DNA from: Rana temporaria
Lineage: Eukaryota; Chordata; Amphibia; Anura; Ranidae
Length of the DNA stretch: 64,000 nt
Direction of reading: 5' to 3'
Assembly: GCF_905171775.1 (NCBI RefSeq)
Contig: NC_053490.1
Coordinates: 33,479,006-33,543,005 of the forward strand
This document shows positions 33,323 to 43,661 of this stretch, one piece after another. Made by a program: the position numbers and the translations under genes. Under the pieces are notes generated by a model, which did no database searches, was not told the origin of the DNA, and saw only the letters and a program-made list of their open reading frames with translations. Within the stretch, counting starts at the first letter, position 1, and every line of letters begins with the position of its first letter.

Positions 33323-33624
33323 ATGTGTGTGTGTGTGTGTATATATATTATATATTTATTACAGAATAGTGACGAATCCATCTCCAGTCTGCCGATTGGA
33401 CAAAGGCTCCTCATGTAAGCATGCGGTTAGTACTGAACCATGATAGTAGAGTCCCACATTGGCTCAGAGTGCTGAACTTCTCTTAAGGCTGTACATAAAA
33501 CTATTGGGGGATATACAAAAACTAGGGTTGTCCCGATACCACTTTTTTAGGACCGAGTACAAGTACCGATACTTTTTTTCAAGTAGTCGCCGATACCGAT
33601 ACTTTTTTTTAATGTCATGTGACC

Positions 33625-33755
33625 GTTTTCAAACCACAATACAGACCAAAGATATTTTCTTTAGAATTATGAAGAACTGGTACATCATGGTGTGGGGCTG
33701 TTTTTTAGCATACGGTACTGGAAAACTACATATCATTGAAGGAGTGATCACTGTC
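33625..33755 (+). pseudogene. Tc1-like transposase scrap inside the hAT MITE
   Basis: It reads YIMVWGCFLAYGTGKLHIIEG, the conserved WGC...G.L region of Tc1/mariner transposases, with no flanking domain left. Either it inserted into the MITE or the MITE captured it. Confidence 0.7.
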
Positions 33756-33757
33756 AG

Positions 33758-33975
33758 TGCAGCTCATCTGTGCCAGTGCCCAAAAGTGCAGCTAGCCAGT
33801 GCCACCTATCAGTGCAGATCAGTGCCCATGAGTGCATCAGTGCAGGGAGGCAGCTTATTAGTGCATCTCATCAGTGCCACCCAATCAATGCCAGTGCCAC
33901 CTATCAGTGCCATCCATTTATGAGTGCCATTCAATCAATGCCAGTGCCACCTATCAGTGCCATCCAATGGTGCCA
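33758..33975. repeat. Imperfect tandem repeat, CAGTGCCACCTATCAGTGC
   Basis: Repeated AGTGCCACCTATCAGTGC / CATCCAATCAATGCCAGTGC units of varying length lie inside the hAT MITE. Confidence 0.75.
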
Positions 33976-34126
33976 TCCAATTTGTGTTCGATGTCACAAA
34001 AAAAAAAGAAAAGTATTCTATTTTGGTATCTGGAGTATTTGCGCGACTACGAGTACTAGCGCAAATACTCGGTATCGGTCCCGATACCGATACTGGTATC
34101 GGTATCTGGACAACCCTAACAAAAAC

Positions 34127-35258
34127 ATTTTTAAATCAATCTGGTACCTGTACTAGCTGCCTTTAAAAAGTATTTTACATTTTTCTAGTTTTTAATGAGG
34201 ACATAACTGGGCGAAATTGTTCTTTTAGCTGTTGAGTTGTGCTTCAACCCCGGAAGCATCTGCCAAAACTTAAATGCCAATTTTAGGTGGGCTGACCCTT
34301 TAATAAGTTTCATCAGAGTCAATGGATGCAAGTCAGAGTTACCTCGATAGAAAAACTACCCTTAGCCAAGAAAACACCGAATCGTTCCTGATGGAGGAGG
34401 AATTTTTACAGTGTGCTCCATATTCATGGAGGCTAAATATATCCCTTCGGAGGTTTTATTTACTCTCAGCCTCCCGCTGTCAAATCCTCGCCATTGTTAT
34501 GCAGCGGTACACGTGGAAGGAATTATTTATTGTCTAACCATTTTTTACTGACCTGGAAATCAGAACTGCAGAGGCGAGCCACAGGCAGTTTTCTCAGCAA
34601 GAACAAAGCACTCAACGAGCACTCTACTCCCTTTACCTTTAATTTACCAGCGTGCTGGAAAGTGACTGTTCACCTATAACCCAATAGTTGTACCATTCAC
34701 AACCTTTAGGCTCTTGTCAAACCACGGTCAAATCTTACAAGCCATTTTCATTATTCAGGCCACGCTCATGCTTTGTGAATGAACAATGGAGGGCGACCCA
34801 CCTCCTGGACCCCTGTGGCACCTGGTTGCATTTCATCTGGTGATCTGGCCGATGGGAAACCAGCTGCATTAGGCTGCATTTACACATGGGCATTTTGAAT
34901 CACAGGCAGAATAGCTGTGATTCTTCCCATGCTTGCCTAACGCCCAGGTGTAGATGACAAGGCATGTTTCAGATGCCATTCCTTTAAATGGCACCTAAAA
35001 ACGCGGTGCAGTTCTGTCGAGTGAAAGAAGCTGCTAAACTTTTTTTGGGTGACAAGCTTCATGCAATGCAGTTTGCCTCAATTGTGGAGGATGAGAACAC
35101 AGCCAGGACCCCAGAATTAACATGATCAAGTCATCTGAGCCAACAGGAAATGGATGGTGACCCTGGATGATGCCTGAGTAAAGATGGCTCCCTGCCTGAG
35201 AGAGCTCTGATGGAGGTAATAAATACCTGGAAGTGTTACAATGACTCCTTAGCATGCA
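34127..35258. other. No gene identified; short MITE relic at 34872
   Basis: TTAGGCTGCATTTACACATGG at 34869-34889 resembles the GGCTGCATTCACACC MITE end, but no right end follows beyond CGCCCAGGTGTAGATGA near 34950. The rest shows nothing supported. Confidence 0.45.
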
Positions 35259-35262
35259 TTAA

Positions 35263-35744
35263 AGTGGAGGTTCACCCGAAAACTTAATTTTTAACATTAG
35301 ATTGATGCTCATTTTGTCTAGGGGAATCGGGTGTTTTTTTTTAAATCGAAGCAGTACTTACCGTTTTAGATTGCGATCTTCTCCGCCGCTTCCGGGTATG
35401 GGCTGCGGGACTGGGCATTCCTATTTGATTGACAGGCTTCCGACGGTCGCATACATCGCGTCACGATTTTCCGAAAGTAGCCGAACATTGGTGCACAGTC
35501 GCCGTATAGAGCCGCACAGACGTCAGGCTTCTTTCGGCTACTCGTGACGCGATGTATGCGACCGTCGGAAGCCTGTCAATCAAATAGGAACGCCCAGTCC
35601 CGAAGACCATACCCGGAAGCGGCGGAGAAGATCGCTCTGTAAAACGGTAAGTACTGCTTCGATTTTAAAAAAACTAGCCAATTCCCCTTGACAAAATGAG
35701 CATCAATCTAATGTTAAAAAATAATTTTCGGGTGAACTCCCGCT
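35263..35744. mobile_element. TTAA-flanked palindromic MITE, copy 3
   Basis: The ends AGTGGAGGTTCACCCG and CGGGTGAACTCCCGCT lie between TTAA at 35259-35262 and 35745-35748. Inner arms share GCAGTACTTACCGTTTTA and AAAACGGTAAGTACTGC with copy 2. Confidence 0.9.
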
Positions 35745-35838
35745 TTAAGAAAATAATCTGATGGGTCTGCTTCAAAAGGCACGTCCAAGGGATCATGGCT
35801 GGGTCATACAGGTTATAACCTCAACAATGAATACCTAC

Positions 35839-35979
35839 ACTACACCTACACAAAATGTGGCGATATTCATTTAAGGGACCAGCTTTATAAATATTTGCGT
35901 TCAAGTGAACTACACCTACACAAAATGTGGCGATATTCATTTAAGGGACCAGCTTTATAAATATTTGCGTTCAAGTGAA
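35839..35979. repeat. Perfect 70-bp tandem duplication
   Basis: The unit starting TACACCTACACAAAATGTGG at 35841 recurs at 35911 with no difference over 70 bp. It is not a known element. Being identical, it is either very recent or an assembly duplication. Confidence 0.95.
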
Positions 35980-36419
35980 AGGAGACGGGATTGGCACTGG
36001 CAAAAGTAAGGGGAGGAATTTCATTCAAGGGGACACAAAAAAGAAAATCTTGGAACGTTATATTGCCTGCTGAAGCTGAATTCTCCCACGTTCCCTTCTT
36101 TGGAATATTTACAGTCACCGCTACCCCTCTCCCCCCCTCCTGCAGTCACTGTACTCAGGAAATCCTCTGCTGATTATTATGCTGACCACCTCATATTTCT
36201 GACAAGATCAAAGCCCCCCAGAAGTGCCAGCTCAGCGGTCGAGGTATGACCACCCGTCATGTGCTTCTCCGACATGTGTGCTGAGGCTCCACCAAGGGAA
36301 GACCATTCTGTATTTACTACACATAAATGCTCTTCCCAAAGAGTTCCAGTCACTAACATGATATTCCTTTATCCATTTTAAAAAAGTTATTAAAGTAGTA
36401 GAACTTTATGCAAACCTTT
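35980..36419. other. No gene identified
   Basis: A minus-strand frame at 36177-36359 has no recognisable domain. No repeat structure. Confidence 0.5.
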
Positions 36420-36645
36420 TTAAACACTTAAGGACTGGAAAGGTTTTACTCATTTAATGACAGGCCATTTTTTGCAATACAGCACTGCGTTGCTTTAACA
36501 GACAATTGCGCAGTCGTGCGACACTATACCCAAACAAAATGTATAACTTTTTTTTTCCCCATAGAGCTTTTTGGTAGTAATTGATCACCGCTGCGGTTCA
36601 ATTTTTTTGCACTATAAACAAAAAAAGAGACAATTTTGGAAAAAA
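36420..36645 (-). repeat. Dispersed frog repeat fragment, reversed
   Basis: On the minus strand it contains GCAAAAAAATTGAACCGCAG, GTGATCAATTACTACC and GTCGCACGACTGCGCAATTG, then a CTTAAGTGTTTAA end. It is the same family as 838-1102 and 27174-28056. Confidence 0.75.
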
Positions 36646-37868
36646 ATATATATGTTTCTTCAGAGCCTTAATTACTTAATGGGTTACGTAGTCACTACAG
36701 GTGATTGGACACTGGCAAACCCAATTAAAATTGAGTTAATCCCTATATAACCCCTCCCAAATGGAGAGTACCTCAGTTTTTTTTTCGCCAGTGTTAAAGT
36801 GGTTGGTCACGTTCAACATGTGCCAAGAAAAATGCTCTGGCTGCGGAGACCTAGGAGCTATAACCGGATCCATTCATCGGGCTGATATCAAAGGCCTAAG
36901 ATGGTTGGTACCTGGGCCTCGTGTAAGAACTAGGTTTGCCTGTAATTTCTCTTTGCGGAGGTCTGGGCTCTGGGATTCAGACTTTGGCGTACCAATACAT
37001 ATGTGGCACGAAAAGTTTCTGGCAGAGTCTTTTACAGGTCCAGGTATGAGGTTTTCTCTAATAGAACCCTTAATAAACCTGAAGGTTGGCACAACTTTCC
37101 TGCCGTGTGAGTAAAAGCTGGAACTACTTTTAGTAGCTTTCCTGCGGCGCGGATCAGGTAAGAAGATAATTTTTATTTATGTATTATCTTCTTTAGAGTA
37201 GGATGTCTTTCCTGGTTCTCACCACTGGAGGGAGTAAGTGCAAACCTGGTGTTTTCTTACATTGCCTTCCAGGATAACATGCTCAGTGAAGTCAGTCAAA
37301 TATAACACCACTCACCTCCTTCCACTGCAGGCTCTGTCACGATACGCATACAGGGGTCCACAAGATGCCCCCAGTAATCTCTCCCCCCTCTTCCTCGTCT
37401 CCTGGGCGCCGCCATCACAGCAAGGTGCGTGCGTGGGGAGCACGCCTTTCTGTCAGAATAGAGACATGAATGGGGGAGGGCCAAAAGTGGTTGCTAGTGC
37501 CCATGCGCAATGCAGGACACCTATGTGCAGGCGCCAAGAGGCTGGTTCAAAAGCCCAGCACGCCAGAGCCTTCAGTAAGCGGCATGGACACAGAGCTGTG
37601 GATTGAACCAGGCAAACTTAAGACTCCTACTCGGCATCAGGTTGTGCAGTGAGCTGATATTTTTGTGTAGTGTAAGACTATAGCACAACAGTGATTGCAT
37701 TTGTATTTGTGGATAGTACCTTTGCTTTGCAGTAAGGACTATGTTTTCCGAGAAGAGGGTCTAGGACGAGTAAAAGAGGCACCATAGAATCCACACGTAC
37801 GGCTAAGGATTCGGAGCTTGCCTGCAGTTTGCCATCCCCCTCTGTCAGCCTGATAGCAGCCTCACAGG

Positions 37869-38660
37869 ATGAACCCGTCTCGTTTTGCAGCTTCTCCTAT
37901 GGCAGCTCCTGTATACGTCACTGAGGACGCTTTAAAAGTTGCTTTGGATGGCCTGGAAGGAAGGATTGCCAATATTGTCAGGGTGAAAAATCCCTTTTTG
38001 GAGATGAGGATCATGTGCAGCCTGAGGACTCAGAGGATGAGAGGTTTCCTGCGACTTCAGTCGCTAAAGATGCAGGTGCAATATTATGCAGAGATGGTGT
38101 GTGCCACTTACAAATTGCCTCCTGTTGAAGCTTCTAGGCCCTCTGTTTCCTCTTTGGGATCCCGGAAATACCCACAGGCTGCATGCGCCTTTCCAGTTCA
38201 TCCCTTGCTGGATAAACTGATGTATGATGACTAGGTTCACCCAGATAAACTGTTTTCTCCTCCTAAGCAGTTCTCCCTCCTTTATCCTATTGAGGAAGGT
38301 TTCACCAAGAAATGGGGGGTACCTGCTATTGATGCAGCTATTTATTGTGCAAACTAAAACATGACCTGTCCTTTAGACAACGCGCAGGTTTTTAAGGATC
38401 CAACTGACAAAAAGCTGGAGTCCCTATTAAAAGCCTCCTCTGCCATGGCTGGGGCTGTAGTACAACCTGCAGTTACAGCCATTGGTGTATGTCAGTTCCT
38501 CAAGGAACAAATGAAGCAGATGATTAACCTCCTCTCTACAGAAGAGATTAAGCTTTAGAAGGACCTTCCTAAGGCATTGTGCTTTGCGATTGATGCTATT
38601 ATGGACTGTTCAAAAAGCATCTTGCTTGAATCTCCTGCAGGTACACCTGTGCAGGTCCCT
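37869..38660 (+). pseudogene. DIRS gag-like gene, broken
   Basis: From an ATG at 37869 a 121-codon frame (APVYVTEDALKVALDGLEG) is followed in the same frame, after stops, by CPLDNAQVFKDPTDKKLES and VVQPAVTAIGVCQFLKEQM (38361-38558). The second block, with its F-KDPTDKK-E motif, matches the C-terminal half of frog DIRS gag proteins. Gag would package the element RNA. Confidence 0.7.
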
Positions 38661-38939
38661 TTGGTTAAAACATTCGGAGGCCGAGGCTTCCTGCAAGAAA
38701 TACTTGGCAGCGTTCCCCTTTGGGGGAGAACGCCTGTTTGGAGATGACCTGGATTAATACATCCAAAAAATTACCGGAGGCAAGTTTACTCAATTGCCGG
38801 TTAAGAAAAAGAGTAAGCGTCCCTCATTTAAACATACTCTTTCTCCAGCCCCTGGAAACTCAGTCTACAGGCAGTGGAAGCCGCCCCAGACTAGCACTAG
38901 GGGAAAAGCCCAGAGCCAAGCCCAAGGGTAGAAAAGAAC

Positions 38940-39785
38940 TTGGGGTTCAAAGTCAAAACAGACCCCCAAAACTTCCCTATGAAGAGATGCCCCCGCTCGG
39001 CCGAGTGGGGGGAAGGCTGCGGCATTTTGCAAACGCCTGGCGGAACGAGGTTCAGGACAAGTGGGTCATCGCCAGTGTCCTCAGGCTACAAGATGGAATT
39101 CAGAGAACTTCCTCTACCACGTTTTTTGAGATCAAGAGTTGCCAAAGATCCAGAAAAAAGAAAGCCTTTACTATTGGTCTTGGAACACCTGTTGCCCCAA
39201 GGGGTAATCTTGGAGTTAGCCCCAGAGGATCAGGATTCTATTCAAACCTGTTTACGGTTCCAAAACGGGGATGTCAGACCTATCCTAGATTTGAAAAGTC
39301 TGAATCAGTTTCTGAACATTTGCTCCTTCCGCATGGAGTCGGTCCGTTCAGTTGTTTCCACTCTTCAGGGAGGAAAATTCCTGGCATCAATAGACATCAG
39401 AGATGCATATCTACATGTGCCAATATTTCCTGCTCACCAAAGGTTTCCAAGGTTTGCGGTGGATCAGCGACACTTTCAGTTTGTGGCTCTTCCTTTCGGG
39501 CTGGCTACGACACCTCAAGTGTTTACGGAAATACTGGCCCTGGCCCTAGCAAAGCTAAGGGCACGAGGCATAGCGGTAACAGCCTACCTGGACAATCTGT
39601 TGATCATAGATCAGTCCGCCACACGCTTGGGCCACAATGTGCACAGCGGAATTTTTCAGAGTACCTAGGCTGGGTCCTTAATCTGAAGAAATCTTTCTTG
39701 CAGCCTCAAAAAATGCTAGAGTACTTGGGCATGATTATATACACTACCCTAAGCAAGGTATTACTTCACAAGCCAAAAAGGTCTT
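38940..39785 (+). pseudogene. DIRS reverse transcriptase, broken
   Basis: Motifs in order: VRPILDLKSLNQFL, MESVRSVVSTL, FLASIDIRDAYLHVPI (motif A, catalytic Asp), FQFVALPFGLATTPQVFTE (motif B) and VTAYLDNLLI (motif C). The usual YLDD is YLDN here, so the second catalytic Asp is lost. The frame then shifts near 39650, and the EYLGWVLNLKKS and LEYLGMII pieces follow in another frame. It is clearly DIRS/gypsy-type rather than LINE-type. Confidence 0.88.
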
Positions 39786-39836
39786 AGGAGACTTGGTCCG
39801 AGTGCTAAAGGCAAAAAGAAGGCCTTCCATCCTTCT

Positions 39837-40590
39837 ATGCATGAGATTGTTGGGAAAGATAGTAGCCTCATTCGAGGCTGTCCCTTACGCACAGTTTCAC
39901 TCAAGGTAATTACAGGGCAGAATTCTGTCAGCTTGGAAGATGTTCAGGCCCTGGATCTTCCTATGATCTTATCTCCAGGGGTTCGCCAGAGCCTCAATTG
40001 GTGGTTGCTCCACCAAAATCTGTCAGAAGGAAAATCCTTCACTCTAGTTACCTGGAAAGTGGTGACCACAGAAGCCAGCCTTCTGGGCTGGGGGGCAGTG
40101 CTAGAAGAAGCATCTGCCCAGGGGCCGAAAAGCTCCTACCCAACAACATTTTGGAGATTCGGGCAATTCATTTGGCCCTCAAAGTTTGGTCTTACAGACT
40201 GCAAGGCTGGCCTGTTCGAGTTCAGTCCGACAATGCTACGGCCGTGGTCTATATCAATCACCAAGGAGGCACCAGAAGTCTGGATGCCCAAAAAGAGGTG
40301 AATCACATCTTGGCCTGTGCAGAAAGGCATATTTTTTGCCTATCTGCGGTCTTCATTCCAGGGGTAGAAAATTGGCAGGTGGATTTTTTAAGCCGTCAGC
40401 AACTAAGTCCAGGAGAATGGTCTCTACACGACATGTTTCAAATCATATGTAAGAAATGGGGAACCCCAGATGTGGACCTGTTGGCTTCCAGGTTCAACGC
40501 CAAACTGGACAGCTGTGTGTCAAGAACAAGAGATCCCTATGCTCAAGGCTCAGATACCCCAACAATCTCATGGGATCAGTATTCCCTGAC
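39837..40590 (+). pseudogene. DIRS RNase H domain, broken
   Basis: Pieces alternate between two frames: TWKVVTTEASLLGWGAVLEE, then LEIRAIHLALKVWSY, VRVQSDNATAVVYINHQGG (active-site SDN), VFIPGVENWQVDFLSR and GTPDVDLLASRFNAKL. These are typical of DIRS RNase H and its C-terminal extension (LFASRFN-like). It ends at PTISWDQYSL, just where the element is cut off. Confidence 0.87.
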
Positions 40591-40720
40591 TGGCAGGGAA
40601 GGAGTTAACACTAGGGGGCGATTAAGGGGTTGCGACTACTAGGGAGTGATTCTAACTGTGCGGGGAGGGGATTGATGAGGAGGAGGAGACCGATCATTGT
40701 TCCTATATACAAGGAACATC
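40588..40720 (-). repeat. Dispersed frog repeat fragment
   Basis: ACTGGCAGGGAAGGAGTTAA and CTAGGGGGCGATTAAGGGGT are the reverse complement of 27470-27520. It joins directly onto the broken end of the DIRS element. Confidence 0.75.
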
Positions 40721-40946
40721 ATTCAAGACCATGTCGCAAAAATGAACACACTCCCAATGAAATGTTATCAAAAATCTATTTTAGATAACAAAATTCTAAC
40801 AAGAATTCAACTACAGGTGTCCAGCAGACAGTTGGATTATAAAAAGGGCGTTAAAGAAAACTCCTTCCCATTTCATGCTGTCAGGCCTGAGAAAGAACAT
40901 TTCTTTACACAAGAAAGGTGAAGGCTACAAAAAGAACAGCAAAGCT
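40721..40946. other. No gene identified
   Basis: Short unique sequence between two repeats; an open frame at 40697-40921 has no recognisable domain. Confidence 0.45.
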
Positions 40947-40949
40947 TTA

Positions 40950-41299
40950 GGCCCCTTTCACACTGCCAGACCGTTCAGTTTTTTTTTCGGCGGACCTGAA
41001 CGGGCACTCCATGCAAACCTATGGAGCGTCGGATGTCAGCGGTGACATGTCCGCTGAGATCTGACCTGATCTGCTAAAATCAGACGTATGGTAGATCGGG
41101 TCAGATCTGATGAAAAACGGACATGCTGTGCGATTTTGTCCGATCTCTCCATAGGAGACAGCGGCGTTCGACAAGCCCCTCCCTGCTCAGTGAGCAGAGA
41201 GGGACCTGTCAGCCACCAGCTCAGCGGAGATCAACGGAGAGATCTCCCGCTGAGCTGGTGGACTGCGCTGCGACTGGTCTGCCTGGTGTGAATGCAGCC
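40950..41299. mobile_element. PIF/Harbinger-like MITE, left of an abutting pair
   Basis: The left end GGCCCCTTTCACACTGCC follows TTA (40947-40949). The right end GGTGTGAATGCAGCC is followed by TGA (41300-41302). Internal palindromes include CAGCGGTGACATGTCCGCTG. Confidence 0.75.
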
Positions 41300-41302
41300 T
41301 GA

Positions 41303-41550
41303 GGCTGCATTCACACCTGAGCGTATTTTTTCAGGCAGAGAGTTTTTACCGCGATTTTGCTGCAATTTTGTACAGGTCAAAAGGTCACCAATGTAAAAAG
41401 CAGAAAAACGCCTGTAATCTGCCTAAAAAGAAACTTGTGTACTTTGAGCTTCAGGTGACAAAAAACTCAGATTTGAACAAGTGCCATCGAAAAGAATGGG
41501 ATTGTGTTTGACTGTTTTACAAGTTGAAACTGCTCAGGTGTGAATGCATC
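41303..41550. mobile_element. PIF/Harbinger-like MITE, right of an abutting pair
   Basis: GGCTGCATTCACACCTGAGC at the left and GCTCAGGTGTGAATGCATC at the right are inverted ends. The left flank TGA is shared with the previous MITE; the right flank is TCA. Related to 13857-14153 and 50378-50698 by ends and by GACAGGTC, AGGTCACCAATGT and GCAGAAAAACGCC. Confidence 0.78.
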
Positions 41551-41555
41551 TCAAC

Positions 41556-43501
41556 TTACCAAAAGTGATACAAAAATGGAACTGCAACCATCTCACAGAG
41601 ACATCCAGGCCATCTACAGACGTTATCACCTCGACAGGAGAGTCTTCTGGTGAGAAGGGTTAAAGAAAAAAAAAAAAGAAATCGCAATGCAAGTTCACTG
41701 CAGTTAGCTAAAGTAGTAGAAAGCCAAACTGGGGCGATTGTTTCCTGTGACACAATATGGCGTACACTGCAGAGAAATTAAATGCATTGGTCTCATCCAC
41801 AAAAAAAGCATCCCCTAAAGCCTATGCACAAAAAAGCCCACCTAGAATTTTCCAGGGCTCATGTAGAAAAAAAAAGACTACCGGGCAGGGGTCAAGTCCT
41901 GGGGAAAAAAGTGTGGGAACTCCCACCCAAGATCCACTCCCCCCACCAAAAAAAATAAAAATTATACGCTCATATGCATAATTACTAAACCGCATGTTTT
42001 TTGATCCACTGTACCTTAGTAATTCTTTATGTTACTGGCCGCTTCCTGTATATGGATTCATCGGGTAGTGTGTGGGTATTCCGTCACTGCCTCGATGCTG
42101 CAATGTCTCCTGGGAGCTTTTGTCATTGTTCCCAGGAGACATTGCGGAGGTCTGCCGCGAGTTATCACAGGATTTAGAAAGAACTTTAAGCAAGTACCCG
42201 ATGAATTCATATACAGGAAGTGGCCAGTAACATAAAGTGACAGTGACTCGAGCTGGGCATCGCCGCTTAGTGAAGGATTGGCTCGGCTGCTCTAGTCCTG
42301 CAAAGGGAACTGAGTTCCTGCTGTGAAAAAAGTGCAGGAACTCCGTTCCCACGCGTTCCCGCAGGACTTGAGCCCTGCTACTGGGACTCTTGAGTGATGA
42401 GACCAAGATACAGTTTTGAAGTCATCCGTTCCGAAAACATTTATGGCGTCATTCAGGTGAGGAGTTCAAAGAAAAATGCATGGCCCCTACAGAGAAACAT
42501 GGTGGCTGTGTCCTTCTGTGGGGCTGCCTGAGCGCTGCTGGTGTTGGGGAGCTGCATTTCATTGATGGTATCCTGAATTCACAGATGTACTGCTCTATAT
42601 TGATCGCCGTGCACTTTTCCAACATGACAACGATCCAAAACACACATCTAAGGCCACTTTTGCATTTCTGAAGAACAGGCTGAAAGTGATTCAGTGGCCA
42701 AGTATGTCTCCTAATCAGAACCCAATCAGGAAACAGCTATGGGGAATTCTTAAGAGTTTACAAGCATCACTCTCCATCCAGTATCCAGGCTCTATAAGAG
42801 GTTGTTCTTGAAGAATGGAAGAAGATAAATGTTGCAATATGTCGCCGTTATTTACATGCCTTGAAGACTTGGTGCCGTCCTTTCAAATCATGGAGGTCAT
42901 ACAAAATACTAGATGGAGGAGTTTTTGTTGTAGGGTGTATTCTTTTGCATTTTTAATTTGAGTAAAACTGATGATTTTGTAATCCAAGTTATATTATTAA
43001 CCTTACTTTCATGTAATGAGCTAAACACATTCTATAAAACTCAGTTTTGTCAAAATGTCAGAAATTGTTCTCGTGTTCATTGAGATATTCATTAAAATCT
43101 TACTTTTCAAAATGGCTGTATTATATTGTATCCATTATGTGTCTTACGGTATTATCCGTTTCATAGACAATTCCTCCCGAAGAAGCAGTTTCCTTCCACA
43201 AAACTGGTTGAGGAAAGACCAGTCTATATAGTCCACTCCAACAGAAATCTTACGGGGGAAACCGTCAGCAGTTGTTTGTGGTTGACATTTTAAGACCCTA
43301 TTGTATGTTTTATATGTATTAAACATTATATGTATTATACTACTTTTGTTTGTGCATCAATACCGAGATAGTCCATAATAAATCCCCCTTGGGGTGGGTA
43401 TATGTATATGTGCTCAGCCTCAGCAACTGCCCCCATACCCCCACCCATTTTAGTTATCCTATACTTTTCAAAAAGGGTGTACTTATTTATGCTAAGCACT
43501 G
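41556..43501 (+). pseudogene. Tc1-like transposon with broken transposase, split by a hAT MITE
   Basis: Diagnostic Tc1-like pieces run through ATGGCGTACACTGCAGAGAA (41757), AAAAAAGCATCCCCTAAAGC and ATTTTCCAGGGCTCATGT. A hAT MITE follows at 41886-42377. Next come GAGTGATGAGACCAAGATAC, then GGCTGTGTCCTTCTGTGGGG (protein HGGCVLLWGCLSAAGVGELH), CTTTTCCAACATGACAACGA and CCAAGTATGTCTCCTAATCA (the D/N-P-I region). A terminal stretch GGTGTACTTATTTATGCTAA reaches AGCACTGTA at 43502. Frameshifts and deletions make it inactive. The sequence at 43145-43470 is more diverged and may contain further insertions. Confidence 0.85.
41886..42377. mobile_element. hAT MITE (CAGGGGTCAAGTCCTG family), copy 1
   Basis: The ends CAGGGGTCAAGTCCTGGGG and CCCGCAGGACTTGAGCCCTG are flanked by 8-bp duplications CTACCGGG (41878-41885) and CTACTGGG (42378-42385). 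The target is inside the Tc1-like element. The interior (about 42032-42230) is a hairpin: GTTACTGGCCGCTTCCTGTA at the left pairs with TACAGGAAGTGGCCAGTAAC at the right. Copy 2 is at 51483-51932. Confidence 0.93.
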
Positions 43502-43661
43502 TATATATACACACATACACAATATTTGTATTGTACCCAATGCTGCTGTAATCATGAGCAAAACAGTACTAAGAGGGGCAGCACTCTGAGCCAGTCAGGG
43601 TTCTGTGTCTTTGCACCTAAATAGTGTGCAGGTGCTTCGACTGCCCAATCACAGACTGGAG

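Larger units (their letters stand above)
33523..34118. mobile_element. hAT MITE (TAGGGTTGTCCCGATAC family), copy 2
   Basis: The ends TAGGGTTGTCCCGATACCA and CTGGACAACCCTA are flanked by a perfect 8-bp duplication, ACAAAAAC (33515-33522 and 34119-34126). Subterminal ACCGATACTTTTTTT blocks match copy 1. Unlike copy 1 it carries a Tc1-like fragment and a tandem repeat inside. Confidence 0.92.
36683..40590 (+). mobile_element. DIRS retrotransposon, decayed, lacking recombinase
   Basis: It starts with the same terminal region as 826-690 on the opposite strand (GGACACTGGC, CCCTATATAACCCCTCCC, GAGTACCTCAG). After a leader come gag-like, reverse transcriptase and RNase H remains in the DIRS order. 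DIRS elements integrate with a tyrosine recombinase instead of a DDE integrase. That domain and the right terminus are absent here: similarity stops near 40590, where another repeat begins. Stops and frameshifts throughout make it inactive. Confidence 0.88.

Noticed and set aside
37238..37652. Frames of 60-122 codons in the DIRS leader, considered as extra genes
   Set aside because: No domain; they lie before the gag-like gene in a non-coding leader that differs from the other DIRS copy.
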